Assembly (NCBI GenBank): GCA_030522415.1
Contig: CM060127.1
Coordinates: 10,552,707 to 10,616,706, forward strand
Source of the DNA: Channallabes apus
Taxonomy: Eukaryota; Chordata; Actinopteri; Siluriformes; Clariidae
Reading direction: 5' to 3'
DNA: 64,000 nt
In this document: positions 1 to 12,419 of the stretch, in pieces
Numbering within the stretch: the first letter of the stretch is position 1
How the letters are laid out: every line of letters starts with the position of its first letter
Program-made: the position numbers and the translations under genes
The notes under the pieces: generated by a model
Told to the model about the DNA's origin: nothing
The model's input: only the letters and a program-made list of their open reading frames with translations
The model's database searches: none

Positions 1-955
1 GAATTGTGAATACATTTCTTATAATTAATCCGAAGAATATTACTAAATCTAAAGTGTGACCTGCTTTATGAGTGGGTCCTACTACACACTGATTTATGCC
101 TACGGAGTCCAGTATGGACATAAATGCTGTTCTCAGAGGGTCTTCTGGATTCTCAAAATGAATGTTAAAATCTCCAGCAATTAACACTTTGTCTACAGAA
201 ATGACCAGGTCTGAGATGAAATCCGCAAATTCACTAAGAAATTCAGAATACGGCCCTGGAGGTCTGTAAATTATAATTAGTGGAATCGACTGAGCTGATT
301 TAATATACTTAAATAGACTTATGTTACTATAGAGAATTTCAAATGAGTTAAATTTGTGTCAGTGTTTTTGTACGATAGACAGATTATCATTATGAATAAC
401 TGCGACGCCTCCTCCTCTACCAGTTAACCGAGGCTGGTGTATGTAGCTGTATCCAGGAGGACTAGCTTCATTTAGAGCTACATACTCGTCCTGTTTAACC
501 CATGTTTCAGTTAAACAGAGTATATCAAACGCCTGATCTGTGATAATTCCATTAACAATAACTGCTTTTGATGCGAGAGATCTAATATTTAACAATCCTA
601 TCTTCAGATCAGAGGTGCCGGCTGCGCATTCAGTATGATCTGAGTTTGTGGACTTTATGTTAATTAAATTATTGAAACAGACTTTCTGAGTCTTTCTACA
701 TTTTTGCTTAGATCGGGGAACAGACACAGTCTCAATATGGTGAACCCTGAGTGACGACTCTATGCAGCTAGCAGACGGTTGGTTTAGCCTGTCTGTCTGC
801 TCCCTGGCCTGGGCTCTGGATTGTCACCGATTAACTAGACCTCTACTGAGACTATGAGCTATACTACAGGAAATAAGAGCAGCACCTTCCTGAGTGGGAT
901 GGACACCGTCCCGCCCTAACAGGCCAGCTTTGCCCTCAAAGGTCTTCCAAGACAT
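1..955 (-). pseudogene. LINE fragment, CR1/L2-like: ORF1 esterase tail plus endonuclease start
   Basis: On the minus strand, about 955-790 reads GLLGRDGVHPTQEGAAL, the last block (D..H) of the SGNH-esterase type ORF1 found in CR1/L2 LINEs. From 727 the frame reads GLLNIRSLASKA then LCLTETW and GRGGGVAVIH, the start of an APE endonuclease. A stop at 359 breaks it, and the endonuclease continues in broken form to base 1 (IYRPPGPYSEF, AGDFNIHFENP). The copy runs off the left edge. Clade is inferred from motifs. Confidence 0.8.
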
Positions 956-1179
956 ACATGGTTATACAAGTACAGCAGTAGTGAAATGCAATGCAACAAG
1001 CAAAAAAAAAATATGTATATATGTACAAAATTAAAAATAGACTAAGGAGATAATGAAAGAAATTATATACAGTATAGTATAAATATACAACTATAAAGAT
1101 TTTTTTTTGTAGAAAATGTGAAACCAGTGCAATGATATTAGATAAAGTGACTATGTACTGAATTTGTTGGTCATTGGTG

Positions 1180-1227
<48 letters not shown>

Positions 1228-2220
1228 TCACAGAAACAACCAAAAACAACAATAAAAAACGTGATCTATGTGACCTTTTTTATTTTTGCTCTGTCATGTT
1301 TGTATAGTTGGTTAAAATAAAACAAAATTCAGTTCACCATATTGCCTAAGTTGTGCTGAAAAGGTAATGTCCCTCTATACTGCAGAATCCTGACCCTTAT
1401 ATATGTTTATTAAAAAAAAAAAAGCAAAACAAATAATGTCTAAAATGCTCTGGAATACTTTAATACAGTTTTACCAGATTTATCAGTTTTCTGTATGTAT
1501 GAGTGAGAGACTGAGAGTGTATTTAAATATAATAATAAATATGCTTTGAATATCATGAGGTCATCGCTGAGGTGGAGCCCATGTGGAGAGGAGCTGGGAT
1601 AAATCATTAGAGGCTGTCTGTTGTTAAAGCTCTTCCACATCGCATGCTCCTCATGCCAAGTGAAGCGCTGCAGCATTTTTGGCAGCTGATACTGCGACAA
1701 CATGCACTGGACCAATCTGCATGGTTGACATCTCACAGATGCTACAGTATGTAACCCTTCCCTTGGAGTCCTGTTAACTTCTCATCCATCATACCAATTT
1801 ACAGCTTTGCATTGCAAGTGAGTTTCATGAAATTAGGCAGGGCCGAGCTCTGACGCCATGCTCAACAGAACTCTGGCCATGTCAGTAGAGTTTCTACATA
1901 ACAGAGAAACAGTTAGAGGTTTCAGTATCACAGCTGTACAGGAGTGGGTGTCACAGAAGTCCTGTTTCAGAGACAGAACAATGACCAGAACCTGGCCCCC
2001 AGCCCTCACGCTGCAGCATCAGATAAGACTAAACAGTAAGCTGATTATTCTCACAGAGAAGAATTTACATCTTAGTCGCCTCAACAGTATCGCTCTGATG
2101 GTGCTGATACTAATGTTGCTTTTTAACCTGGACAAGCTGCCTCAATTAGTTTCTGCACAGAAGTTAATTAAAGAAGATTTTGTAAGCATTATTCCAGATT
2201 TTCTCCACACAAGCTACAAA
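956..2220. other. no gene; A/T-rich spacer with (ATT)n
   Basis: Contains poly-A runs and a long (ATT)n array at about 1180-1227. An open frame at 1858-2232 has no recognisable motif and no supporting context, so it is not called a gene. Confidence 0.6.
1180..1227. repeat. (ATT)n microsatellite
   Basis: About 16 uninterrupted trinucleotide units. Confidence 0.95.
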
Positions 2221-2224
2221 TGTC

Positions 2225-2352
2225 ATCTATGACATCTTGGGGGTCAGCCCCTGTTGGGCCCTTGAGTAAGGCCCTCACCTATTTCGATATATAATGAAAT
2301 TAAAAATGTAAGTCGCTCTGGATAAGGACGTCTGACAAATGCTATAAATGTA
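2225..2352 (+). repeat. SINE core and tail fragment
   Basis: Holds GGGCCCTTGAGTAAGGCCCT followed by GTAAGTCGCTCTGGATAAG, the same conserved core and tail seen in reverse in the SINE at 9827-10032. The tRNA-like head is missing. Confidence 0.7.
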
Positions 2353-2726
2353 ATTATGTATTTTATGCTATTAATGCTATAAATGGTTATTCACTGATAG
2401 CATGATATAAAATATAAAAATCCAGACAGAAGGCAATGAAGAGCAAATAAGACCTGATATGGGATTATATATTAGTGGAGGTTAATGTGGATGATAACAT
2501 TATAATTGTTTTATTGCCGAACCTTAATGTGGATAAAAGGACTGCCTATGATGTAATAAATGCAGGCCTGATAGAGTAAACACCCGGGTGTTGCCTGTCA
2601 TAAACCATCATTTAGCAACAAACAGACCTATCATAACCACAGCAAAACAGCATTTAAATGAAGTGAAATAAACCCTGTGATTCCTCTAATTACAGACAGA
2701 TCTACAGTACACACAGTATATACACC

Positions 2727-3435
2727 CACCTTCAAAAGTATTGGAATGGCATGGCCAGTTCTTGAGATCAAAGGATAAACATGAGAAGAAATAAGAGCTT
2801 AGATTTTTCTGATATTTGTGCATTATACAATATATCTGATATCAATGGATTATACAATGTAGAACATTATAGCCACATATTTTTCAAGTGATCAGAAATA
2901 TTGGAATATGTGACTGACAGCTGCTTCTTGCTCTGTGATGAATTATTTAAACAATTAATAGCTGTAAATAGTTCAAATGGTGTGAGAAAAGTAACTTTGG
3001 AGTTGAGATCAGACATCCAAAAGGATAGCCAAAGAAAATGCTAAAGGTTTATGAAAGGAACATTATGAAGCAGTGGGTGACATCACCAACAACCTACAGT
3101 AACAACCACCTCATCTAAAAGAATCGTCATCTGATGTCGACACAGCTGTGAATGAATAGGATGCAATTTATTAATGAGGATTTAGTATTTAACTTAATAA
3201 TTAGTAATTAACTATTAATTAAGGACTACTCCTTAATTAATCAAAAGGTCCGATTGGAAATCACACAGAATTACAGAGATGAGCTACAAAAGTCAAGAGA
3301 AAGACAAGATCTGCTCATGAGGTAGTGTCATGGCATTAACACCTGATTTATGCAAAGGGTAATTCTGAAAAAAGAGCCCAGTGTGGAAAGTGCCAAAACA
3401 TGCAGTTCCTTAAATGACTTCCAAAAGTGAGTCAA
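2727..3435. repeat. possible decayed DNA-transposon relic
   Basis: Starts with CCTTCAAAAGTATTGGAATG, a phrase I associate with a common fish Tc1-like non-autonomous repeat. No clear terminal repeats or coding motif could be defined. Confidence 0.3.
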
Positions 3436-3992
3436 TCCCCACAGAGAACATGTCTCAGGTCCGCATACAGCTAGAAGTAAAATCTTAGATCACACCGTAA
3501 CTTTAGATGGTCTTTCTGTTCCATCAAGTGCAACAGTAAAAGACCTCGGCGTGATTATAGAGTCCAGCCTTTCATTTGAAGCTCATGTAGATAATATCAC
3601 CAGGATAGCATTCTTTCACCTCAGAAATATTGACAAGATAAGAAATATATTGTCGCTAAACGATGCAGAAAAACTAGTTCATGCTTTTATCACTTCTATG
3701 TTGGACTATTGTAATGCCTTACTGTCTGGTTGTTCTGTTAGGTGCATAAACAAGCTTCAACTAGTCCAGAATGCAGCAACGAGAGTCCTCACTAGAACCA
3801 GAAGATATGAGCACATCACCCCTATCCAATCTTCACTACATTGGCTCCCTGTGAAATTTTGCATTGATTTTAAAATACTACTCTTGACATATAAAGCATT
3901 AAATGGTCTCGCGCCGCAGTATCTGAGTGAACTGCTAGTGTCTTACGATCCGCCACGCCTACTTCGGTCAAAGGATGCAGGCTGCTTGTCAG

Positions 3993-4481
3993 CAGAGGTG
4001 GAAAGTGTAATAAAATTTTGTACTCAAGTACAAGTACTGTTACTTCAGTGAAATTTTACTTAAGTACAAGTAAAGTTACCATTATAAAAATCTACACAAG
4101 TAAATGTAAAAAGTAGCTCATTAAAAAATTTACGCAGAGTAAAAGTTACCGAGTTACTTTTTAATTTTTTAACAGCAGGGGTGGGGTGGGGGGTGGGGGG
4201 GGGGGGGCGTGGGATGAGGCATTCTAGCGTAGTTCAAAAAAGATGAGCAGATATAAATCTCGAACTAGTTGTTTTTAACTGAAGGAACACCTTTGCATAA
4301 TAAAGCTGTTGTCTTTCTTGTGCTTGAAAATCAAAGTGGTCACTTAAATATGGTGTTACGTCCCAGTCTAGGGTCATCCAGCAAAAGACTGGTTCAGGGT
4401 TCTATTTTAAACTGTATGGAAATGGTGGTATATGGCAGAAAGAACTAGATCCAATCATTAACTGATGAAATAATGAGGTTT

Positions 4482-4522
<41 letters not shown>

Positions 4523-5215
4523 AGGAGGATGAGGAGGAGGATCAGATTCAGGATGGACCCAGGCCAAAATAATAAACAAAATGGTATTTATATTTAGTAG
4601 CTAGATTACCTGCAAAAAAAAAAAAACACAAACAAAAATACAGGTACCTTCCCGGACTCCCTAAACCAAAAACAGTGAAATTATCTACAAATATATACAA
4701 ATACCAACCAAACCAAAGGGACAAAGCAATAATCAAAGTCAATTGGAGGCAAAAAGTCAAACCGGAATACACAACCAAATGCCAAAACGCCAAAATCACA
4801 ACCTCTTTCATCTTTCCCGCGTCTCTCTCCGGTTTATATATGATCGCGCTAGTCGATGACGTCACTCAAGGCGGAAGCGACCGTGTGGAAGGTCAGGAAG
4901 ATGCCGATGTCAGAAAACCTGGAGTGGAGTCTGGAGCGGCGCGCGACCAGGACATCATACACACACACACGCGGCGCAACGAAGCATTTATACAAAGCAT
5001 AATATTTTTATTATTTTAACATTTTCATTCATTTATTTTTTACTCAGTAGCGAATATGATTTAAAATGTAGCGAATTACAATACTTCAAACAAAACGTAC
5101 TTAAGTAAAAGTAAAATTACAGATTTTTAAAACTACTTTAAAAAGTAGAAATACACAAAAAAGCTACTCAATTACAGTAACGCGAGTAAATATAATTCGT
5201 TACTTTCCACCTCTG
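3993..5215. mobile_element. non-autonomous hAT element, 1223 bp
   Basis: Terminal inverted repeats CAGAGGTGGAAAGT and ACTTTCCACCTCTG, with a perfect 8-bp target duplication CTTGTCAG at 3985-3992 and 5216-5223. Subterminal parts carry many copies of ACTTAAGTA-type words in both orientations. Inside are a G-rich run (about 4177-4208), a (CA)n tract (about 4483-4521) and no transposase that I recognise. Confidence 0.92.
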
Positions 5216-5724
5216 CTTGTCAGTACCACGTATTATGAAAACTACAGCTGGGGGCAGAGCTTTTTCTTACAAAGCCCCAAAATTATGGAATTGTCTTCTA
5301 AATAGTGTTCAGGACTCAGACACAGTCTCAGTGTTTAAGTCTAGGCTAAAAACCTATTTATTTAGCCAAGCATTTTTATAAATAGATTAGCCATAAGGTA
5401 AAGGAGCAGATCTGGGGGACTCATGGACGTAGAGTATTATGGTGAACTGGTATGTTTAGATGCTGTCTTCCTCAGTCTCATTTGATCACTCAGGTTTGTT
5501 GACGGTGAGGTGATTGTTTGCTTTACATCTCAGTTCCCCCTCATGTTTGTGTTTCCTTCTGGCTCTCCCTTTTAGTTATGCTGTCATAGTTAGTCCTGCC
5601 GGAGTCCCTGCTTGCACTCTACAGTAAATATACATTCACATTATACATTATGTGACTGTGACCATACCTAACTGCCATCTCTGCTCCTCTTCTCTTTCCT
5701 CTCTCCCCCTGTCTCCCCCTTTCA

Positions 5725-5758
<34 letters not shown>
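5725..5758. repeat. (CT)n tract in L2 3' UTR
   Basis: Simple CT repeat inside the non-coding tail of the L2 copy. Confidence 0.85.
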
Positions 5759-5760
<2 letters not shown>

Positions 5761-6052
5761 ACACATGTCATTCCTGAGCTGCCAGTGATCCAGACTCCCT
5801 CTGCCCTCTGGACCTGTCTGATCCATCCTGGTGCCCCGTTTCTGGTTGGAGGTCTCGTCGCATGGATGCCCCGTGTGTCTCTTTGGGATGCGTCTGGTGT
5901 CTGGGGATGATTCTCTCTACTTAGAAGATGGTTCTGGCCTCGACTGGTGTTGTCAGCTGTTTCTCTGAGGACTTGACAATTCGATAGTTCAGAACTGGAA
6001 CTTTCTACAAGTCTATCTGAGTCTCCAATAACTACCTGGACTCCATTTTAAC

Positions 6053-6343
6053 CAGAGGTGTCAAGTAACGAAGTACAAATACTTCGTTACCTTACTTACT
6101 CAATATTTTTATGATCAGAAGGCGCAACCCCCCCCCCCCCCCCCCCCCCGGTCGCATGATAAGAAAGCGAGACCTTACTGCTTTTGTACTTTTATACTTT
6201 AAGTAGTTTTGAAACCAGTACTTTTAAACTTTTACTTAAGTAAAAAGCTTGGGTTGATACTTCAACTTCTAAAGAAGTATTTTTGAACCCTAGTATCTAT
6301 ACTTCTACTCAAGTAATGAATGTGAATACTTTTGACACCACTG
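6053..6343. mobile_element. hAT-type MITE, 291 bp
   Basis: Ends CAGAGGTGTCAA and TTTGACACCACTG (one mismatch when inverted) and is flanked by an 8-bp duplication ATTTTAAC at 6045-6052 and 6344-6351. Holds a run of about 23 C near 6128-6150. No coding capacity. Confidence 0.92.
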
Positions 6344-6682
6344 ATTTTAACATCAATTAACATTAACTGTTATAGCTGAACTGCCTGCCACCTAACACAC
6401 TGTATAAATGCAGATCATTTCCTGCTATCTGTTTCACCCAGATGAGGATGGGTTCCCTGTTGAGTCTGGTTCCTCTCAAGGTTTCTTCCTATTACCATCT
6501 CAGGGAGTTTTTCCTTGCCACTGTCACCCTCGGGCTTGCTCACCAGGGAATATCTGAACATTTTGATTCATACACATTCACATTCCATACAAACTTAAAT
6601 AATTCTTTTGATTGTGTAAAGCTGTTTTGAGACAACGTCAATTGTTAAAAGCGCTATACAAATAAAATGGAATTGAATTTAT

Positions 6683-6935
6683 TCATTCATTCATTTTCTG
6701 TGCTGCTTATCCTATAAAGGTTCATCACAAGCCTGAAGCATATCCCAGGAGACATGAGACATATTATAGGTAGTGAACAGTCCATGTCAGGGAACCCACG
6801 TTCACACACTTACACATTCACACATTCATACATACAGTATACTGTGGGAGGAAACCGGCATACCCCGAGGCCCAGAGGAACCCCAACAAGCATGGTGACC
6901 CTGGTGCTAACTACGCCACCATGTGGCCAGAGGCC
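6683..6935 (-). repeat. teleost interspersed repeat with (ATGA)n tail, copy 1
   Basis: Begins with (ATTC)n, then TTTCTGTGCTGCTTATCCT, then CTGTGGGAGGAAACCGG. Read on the minus strand it ends in the (ATGA)n tail shared by the copies near 15088, 23715, 44990, 50503, 52412, 54775 and 61620, so it behaves as a retroposon. Confidence 0.75.
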
Positions 6936-7206
6936 CAGAAATAAACATGTTTACAGTCTGGTACAAAAAACAGTTTGGGTCTCTATCGCTAGATTTCCCA
7001 TTCATGACAACTGTACAGTACATGGGGTACATTTTGATGCAACTCATCATTTAAAAGTTAAGCATAATTAGAGGTGTGGCTGATTTAAGTGACAGCTGCA
7101 TTACAGGTCTCTTCAGCACAGCTGTAGGTGACGTCACGACATCATGGAGGGTTACACAGTTTATTTAATACCATAATACTATAGACTGATCATGTGCATC
7201 TGTGCA

Positions 7207-7244
<38 letters not shown>

Positions 7245-8960
7245 TTCCCTGCATTTCCCTGCATTAAACTGGTATTGTTTCTGGTGTGTGTTTTCCCTCT
7301 GACCCAGTAGAAAATCTCAAAAGTACATTTTACATTACATCATTGCTGCTTTTACAATTTTTTTTTTAATACTGGATGTTTTGTTTCCTCAACCCAAAAA
7401 TTGCATCATCCACATTTCTGCGCATCCCCATTCTCATAACTTCAGTAATCAGAACAAGTGTGGTGGTGTGTCATGGGCACATTTAGAAACTTTTTACTCT
7501 TTCCTGGAAGCCATTTGGAAATGTTTATATCAGCGGCTTGCGGTCAGTGTTGTCATGTCCTTCAGTAAACTAAGTACAAAAGTAAAAGTGCAAAGAATAA
7601 GAGTATAAAGTGTTATAATTTTTATTATAAATAATAATAATTTAAAGTAAATAATTTAATTGCTTGTTATTTAATAGTTTCAGGCTGTCAGTTTACATGA
7701 AAATCAATTCAACCAGACACCCATACAGTATGTGAGGGAAAACCTCTAACCTGGGAGATTGTCTAAAAGAATGCAGCTAAAAGAACACTGATGAGTATGT
7801 TCGCCCGCTTCACTATTCATGCCCTCTTTTCAAAGATACGACCAAGAAACAATATTTCCAAAGAAACAGGTTTTGCTTATTGATGATTTTTCTAGGAAAG
7901 CTTGCAGAAAGGAGGGGTGGGGGGACAGTTTCTGTAATGATCATGTATATTACAGGAAGCCTTCCTATCACATGTACAGTACAGTACAATTCATAATATG
8001 AGTTCAGCAATTGATTTGTTCATGCATTATTAATACAAGGGGAAATGTTTTTAAAGATTTTTCTGTTCTGTAATGTTGGAATGTATTAAAGATGGTCATA
8101 TTATATTAATGCAATGATACAATTTGAACAATTTACTATACCTTTTGTAATCAAATACCTCTGGACTAAACATGCATTATTGCCCCCTGGCTGTGAGTGC
8201 GACTGCTTTGAGCTGTGATCTAATGTGACTTAATGATTAAAATGTGAATTACATATACTCATCCATCCATTAACTAAATATGCCTAAAAAACAACTATTT
8301 GTTTTGTCTTATATTTACACTATAATTTAAGTTTATTTCACAAATAAAAATTAGTATTTGACTAATTGAATTAGATTTTTTAAGAGGCACTTAATATTTT
8401 TTATACATTTCAATCAAAATATTTGGTAATGGAGTAATTATACTGATTAATTTCAAGAACTACAATTATCACTCATTCCAACTCAATATTCTTTATGTTT
8501 AAGAACAAAAACTTAAATAATTGAGTAAGTTGCCCTGTGCAAGTGCTCATGGGAAATCTGGTGTAACATCAGAGACCAGAAGGCTGTGAGGATGTGAGAA
8601 TGGACATGAAGCACCTGGAACATTCTGGAATATTCCTTATAAATCCTGGTGAGTAAACCGCTAACACAAGTTACTGAAATAATGCCTCTGTCTGTCTGTA
8701 TACACAACTTTATAGTGTGTAAGTTACTGTTCTGAATCCTGTCACAGCCGAGCTACATAGCTAACGATAGCTAGCAACAGGTCAGTCCTGGTGTTCAGTG
8801 TCATTTTACTTGTTTGTTCCAACCACCGAACTGCTCATCTAAAGCGGCGTTAATACAGACACTTAAAATCCGGTGTAAATGGAGAGATTTAACACTGAGC
8901 AGCGTGCGCGTGCATGTCCGGGTTTCTCGGTGTAACCGGCCGCGGTTATGCAGCAATATT
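6936..8960. other. no gene identified
   Basis: A/T-rich DNA with a (GT)n tract at about 7207-7240. The part from about 8700 to 8945 is richer in CpG than its surroundings, next to the minisatellite, but shows no exon that I can support. Confidence 0.5.
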
Positions 8961-8972
8961 TGAATTTCTCTG

Positions 8973-9213
8973 AGTCCAGTCCAGCTCCGAGTCCAGTCCA
9001 GCTCTGGGTCCAGTCCAGCTCCGGATCCAGTCCAGCTCCGGGTCCAGTCCAGCTCCGGATCCAGTCCAGCACCGGGTCCAGTCCAGCTCCGGATCCAGTC
9101 CAGCACCGAGTCCAGTCCAGCACCGGGTCCAGTCCAGCACCGAGTCCAGTCCAGTTCCGGGTCCAATCCAGCACCGGGTCCAGTCCAGCTCCGGGTCCAG
9201 TACAGCTCCAGTC
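8973..9213. repeat. 18-bp minisatellite
   Basis: About 13 units of a GTCCAGTCCAGCTCCGGG type, with variants GGATCC and GCACC. Because the unit is a multiple of three and lacks stops, it is open in several frames on both strands, which explains the overlapping open frames at 8801-9217. None is taken as a gene. Confidence 0.95.
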
Positions 9214-9826
9214 ATGATTTACAGCAGGCAGGCAGTTTGATTAGCAGTATACAGTAATGCTGCATATCTTTGTTTAAAACAATAAAACTTCAAACTTTTT
9301 ACTCAAGTTAAATCATAAGTACATGATGTTCTAAACTTCAAATGTATTTGAAGTGTAAAAGTACTACAAGTTCTTCACAAACAAAACAGTTTACTTAAAC
9401 ATTATAAAATTTGCTGTTGATGGAAAAAATGTACCAAGTACTGTACTAATAACTAAAGCTATAAAATACCGTATAAAGATTTAGTAAAAGTACAACATTT
9501 CTCTCAGAATTATAATTAGTAGAAAGTAATATTAAATTAAAATATCGAAGTGAATATGTTATGTATGTTGTGATATGTAAGTAAAAAAAACTAAAACTGA
9601 TTAAAAAATTTTTTTGAGTGTGAAATATGTTATATATTTTCAATACTGTTTCTCTTTCACAGCACCAGCACCATTAAAACAGGAGGTAAATGTTAACTTT
9701 TTAAATGTTACAGAAGTATTAAATGTGTAACCATTGAATCAAAGATAGAAGTTAAAACAAGGCTTGAAATATTTCACTTTACCTATAATGAATCTAGAAT
9801 CCACAAGTTTTCCACTAGAATATATT

Positions 9827-10032
9827 TACATTTAGGCATTTTGGCAGACGCTCTTATCCAGAGCGACTTACATTTTTATCTCATTATACATCTGATCAGT
9901 TGAGGGTTAAGGGCCTTGCTCAAGGACCCAACAGTGGCAACTTGGTGGTTGTGGGATTTGGGGGTTGTGGGATTTGAACCTGGGATCTTCCAAACCATAG
10001 TCCAATGCCTTAACCACTGAGCTACCCCTGGT
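9827..10032 (-). mobile_element. tRNA-derived SINE with 8-bp target duplication
   Basis: On the minus strand the head has an A box (TAGCTCAGTGGTTAAGG) and a B box (GGTTCAAATCCC), followed by the core (GGGCCTTGCTC-type words read on plus) and the tail CGCTCTGGATAAGAGCGTC. AATATATT flanks it at 9819-9826 and 10033-10040. The segment after the B box is duplicated once (GTGGGATTTG). Confidence 0.85.
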
Positions 10033-10124
10033 AATATATTAGATTTTCCATTAACTAAAGCAAAAAAATTTATATAGTTGATAGTAATGCATAAATAAAG
10101 TTGGGTATCATAATGTACAAGGAA

Positions 10125-10215
10125 CATTTAAGTCAAAGTGGGACCTTTGATTGTGCAGGATAACAGAACACACTCATTAGAGTAAAAGCTCCCTTTATTT
10201 CTCTCTCTATATTTT
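10125..10215. mobile_element. mariner-type terminal fragment
   Basis: AAGTCAAAGTGGGACCTTTG followed by ATTGTGCAGGATAACAGAAC matches the left end of the mariner relic at 24471. Confidence 0.65.
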
Positions 10216-10380
10216 TTCTCTATGTATGAGGTTGTGCATGGTTCTGCAAGAGCAAAATGCCTTTGGTGACCAAAGCAGTCCGTTTTTTTGTAAAAGCATT
10301 CCACTGGAATGTTCACTGGAATTTTACCAGCAATGGGCTCCTGTAAAATCAAATCAATTCCCTTTCAAAAGCTACACTCG

Positions 10381-10550
10381 ATGCTGCGTAAAAACGCGAT
10401 GGGAACGCTCTCCGCGTGATCGGTTGTTGAAGCATTTGTGTCAAACACGCCAAAGATTTTGGCATACAGTGTATAACCTTGGTCAGGTGACGTCATTTGA
10501 TTAGGTGCACCTGGAGGTTATAAATAGGCATGAACCGGAAACATCCTCAG
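10381..10550. repeat. left inverted terminal repeat of DIRS-like element
   Basis: Reverse complement of 13742-13909 with scattered changes. Holds a TATAAATA box (about 10519-10526) that may have been its promoter. Confidence 0.85.
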
Positions 10551-10639
10551 CTCTTTTTATCTTCAAGGACTGCATTGTTGTGTGCATGTGAGCAAATACT
10601 TTTTCAAAAGAAAGCGAAAATAGAAAGTGTCTTATTACT

Positions 10640-10830
10640 CACCAGAAAGATGGCAGAGTTAGACAGGAGTCCGTCCCTCGTGTAGAAGAATATCTCGCTG
10701 AGGGCGACCTCCACGCTTTCTGTTTTCAGTGTTTGGGGGAAGAGCACGCTATCCTCGGGCTTGAGGGAGCACGTGAGTATTGCGATTTCCGAGGAGATGG
10801 AAACTATCACTTCAGAGCGCTCTTCTTATG
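10640..10830 (+). pseudogene. DIRS gag relic
   Basis: Broken frame reading DLHAFCFQCLGEEHAILGLEG, close to the C..CLG.EHA block of fish DIRS gag proteins, preceded by ATGGCAGAGTTAGAC. Confidence 0.6.
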
Positions 10831-11379
10831 ATTAGCGAGCGTATTGGTTGATCGATTTGATAATCGGTTTATCGGTTTATACACCGGTTGATACAATCGG
10901 TTGAAGGAATACAGACTCCTTCCTGGCATCCTCAGGAGGCTGTGGTTTAATCTCCACCATCACTGGTGTAGCCGAAGTGTCAAAATTTGTGCACCTTTTA
11001 GAGAGGCCGGCAGCGGGGAACCTACTGCCAGGTATGTCTCTATAGGTACGAAGCACTGTGGAGGACCAGCACCCTCAGGAGGCCGTGGATCAATCTCCGC
11101 CATCACTGGTGGTTCGGAGAGCAGTGGTCTCCAGTGAAACTTTAGGTGTTCGGTTCCTTCCTGCCATGTTTCAGGATGATAAACATCTAACACCCCCCCC
11201 CCCACGCACACACACACCAATCTGGCCAATGTGCCAAAACTTGTGCCCTTTTTGAGAAGCTGACAGCGGGGAGCCTACAGTACTGCCAGGTATGTCTCTC
11301 TAGGTACAAAGCACTGTAGATTCTGACTTTGCTGGAAAAGGGGCCACAGAACATTCTCCCCTGCCAGACAGAGAATCAG

Positions 11380-11909
11380 GCTATTACAGCCAAAATTATT
11401 TTTTCTCAAATCCAACCAGAGGATTGGTTTGTGACAATCGACATGAAGGACGCACATTTTCACATATAAAATGTATGGACGCAGCCCTGGCTCTATGATT
11501 CCAGGGCATCCATATCCTGAATTACACAGACGACTGGCCGATTCTGGCCGATTCTAAATACCCTAAAGGAGATCAAGCCAGGGGATTTCATCCAAGGGCC
11601 AATCCCCAGAGGCAATAAGGGTTATGCACTGAGCGCTTCGAACCCTTTCTATGTGGTTCAGACCCCGGTTTGACTCTGGGTCCCACTTTAGGTCCGTGTT
11701 GTCGTCACAAACTGTTAACGAAAGACGCTTCCCTCACGGGCTGGGGTCTGGTCTTAAATGGCAGTCCATCCCAAGGGATCTGGAGAGGTCATCTTCTCAC
11801 GTGGCACATCAATTTCCTTGAAACGATGACTCTATTTCTGGCCCTGAAATACTCCCTCCAGCAGATGAGAGGCTACCGGGTCCTAGTGCGGGTGGACAAC
11901 ACTCAGTAG
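11380..11909 (+). pseudogene. DIRS reverse transcriptase and RNase H relic
   Basis: At about 11408-11465 the frame reads QPEDWFVTIDMKDAHFHI, and after a break ILNYTDDWPILA, the RT active-site block. The frame 11670-11909 reads KDASLTGWGLVLNGSPSQG then HINFLETMTLFLALKY and VLVRVDNT, the RNase H typical of DIRS. Confidence 0.8.
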
Positions 11910-12059
11910 TCTCGTAAATAATCGCCTGGGCAGACTGTGCTTGCGCCGCTGGAAAAAGCTAGCACACCAGATTCTGCTTTGGGACATAGGACAAGTTCCT
12001 GTCCTTCAGGACGATTTACATTCCAGGGCATATGAATAGTAGACTTGCTATGGGAGTAG

Positions 12060-12411
12060 ACTTGCTATGGTAGACTAGGGTATTGCCCCCTGGTAGCCCG
12101 CCAGTGAATTAACATCAAACTTTGCACCTTAAATGTTAAGAGATAATTGTTAAGTGTTCATTGTGACTTTAGACTTATGTTTACATTTTAATTATTAGAT
12201 TTTTCCATGGTTGTTGACATTTCTGTCTTAATAACTGATGGGACTATGATCATAGGAAGGTTAAGTTTAAAATAAAAATGTTTAAATATAATATATTCTT
12301 CTCCTGGTCCTTATTTTAAATGGGTCATAAAAAATATCAATAATTATCGATATCGACCGATATGAAACACTGATATCGTGATACAGTTTTCAGCCATATC
12401 GCCCAGTCCTA
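12060..12411. mobile_element. hAT-like end inside the DIRS element
   Basis: The right end, read in reverse, is TAGGACTGGGCGATATGG followed by the TATCG-rich stretch common at hAT termini. The left end and the target duplication could not be fixed. Confidence 0.5.
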
Positions 12412-12419
12412 CACTTAAG

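Larger units (their letters stand above)
3440..6680 (+). pseudogene. 5'-truncated L2-type LINE, 3' part, carrying two hAT insertions
   Basis: The frame at 3551-3992 reads the reverse-transcriptase tail (DYCNALLSGC, KLQLVQNAATRVLT, HWLPVKFCIDFKILLLTYKA, LNGLAPQYLSELL). It resumes after the first insertion at 5224 as KTTAGGRAFSYKAPKLWNCL and LKTYLFSQAF with a stop near 5380. The 3' untranslated part includes the conserved CAGGGAGTTTTTCCTTGCCA and ends GCGCTATACAAATAAAATGG AATTGAATT, the usual end of fish L2 copies. Two hAT elements (3993-5215, 6053-6343) interrupt it. Confidence 0.85.

Noticed and set aside
1858..2232. 124-codon plus-strand frame
   Set aside because: No recognisable motif, no splice context, overlaps a SINE fragment at its end.
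8801..9217. Four overlapping open frames on both strands
   Set aside because: All result from an 18-bp tandem repeat lacking stop codons.
9965..10032. Genuine tRNA gene on minus
   Set aside because: tRNA-like head is joined to the conserved SINE core and tail.
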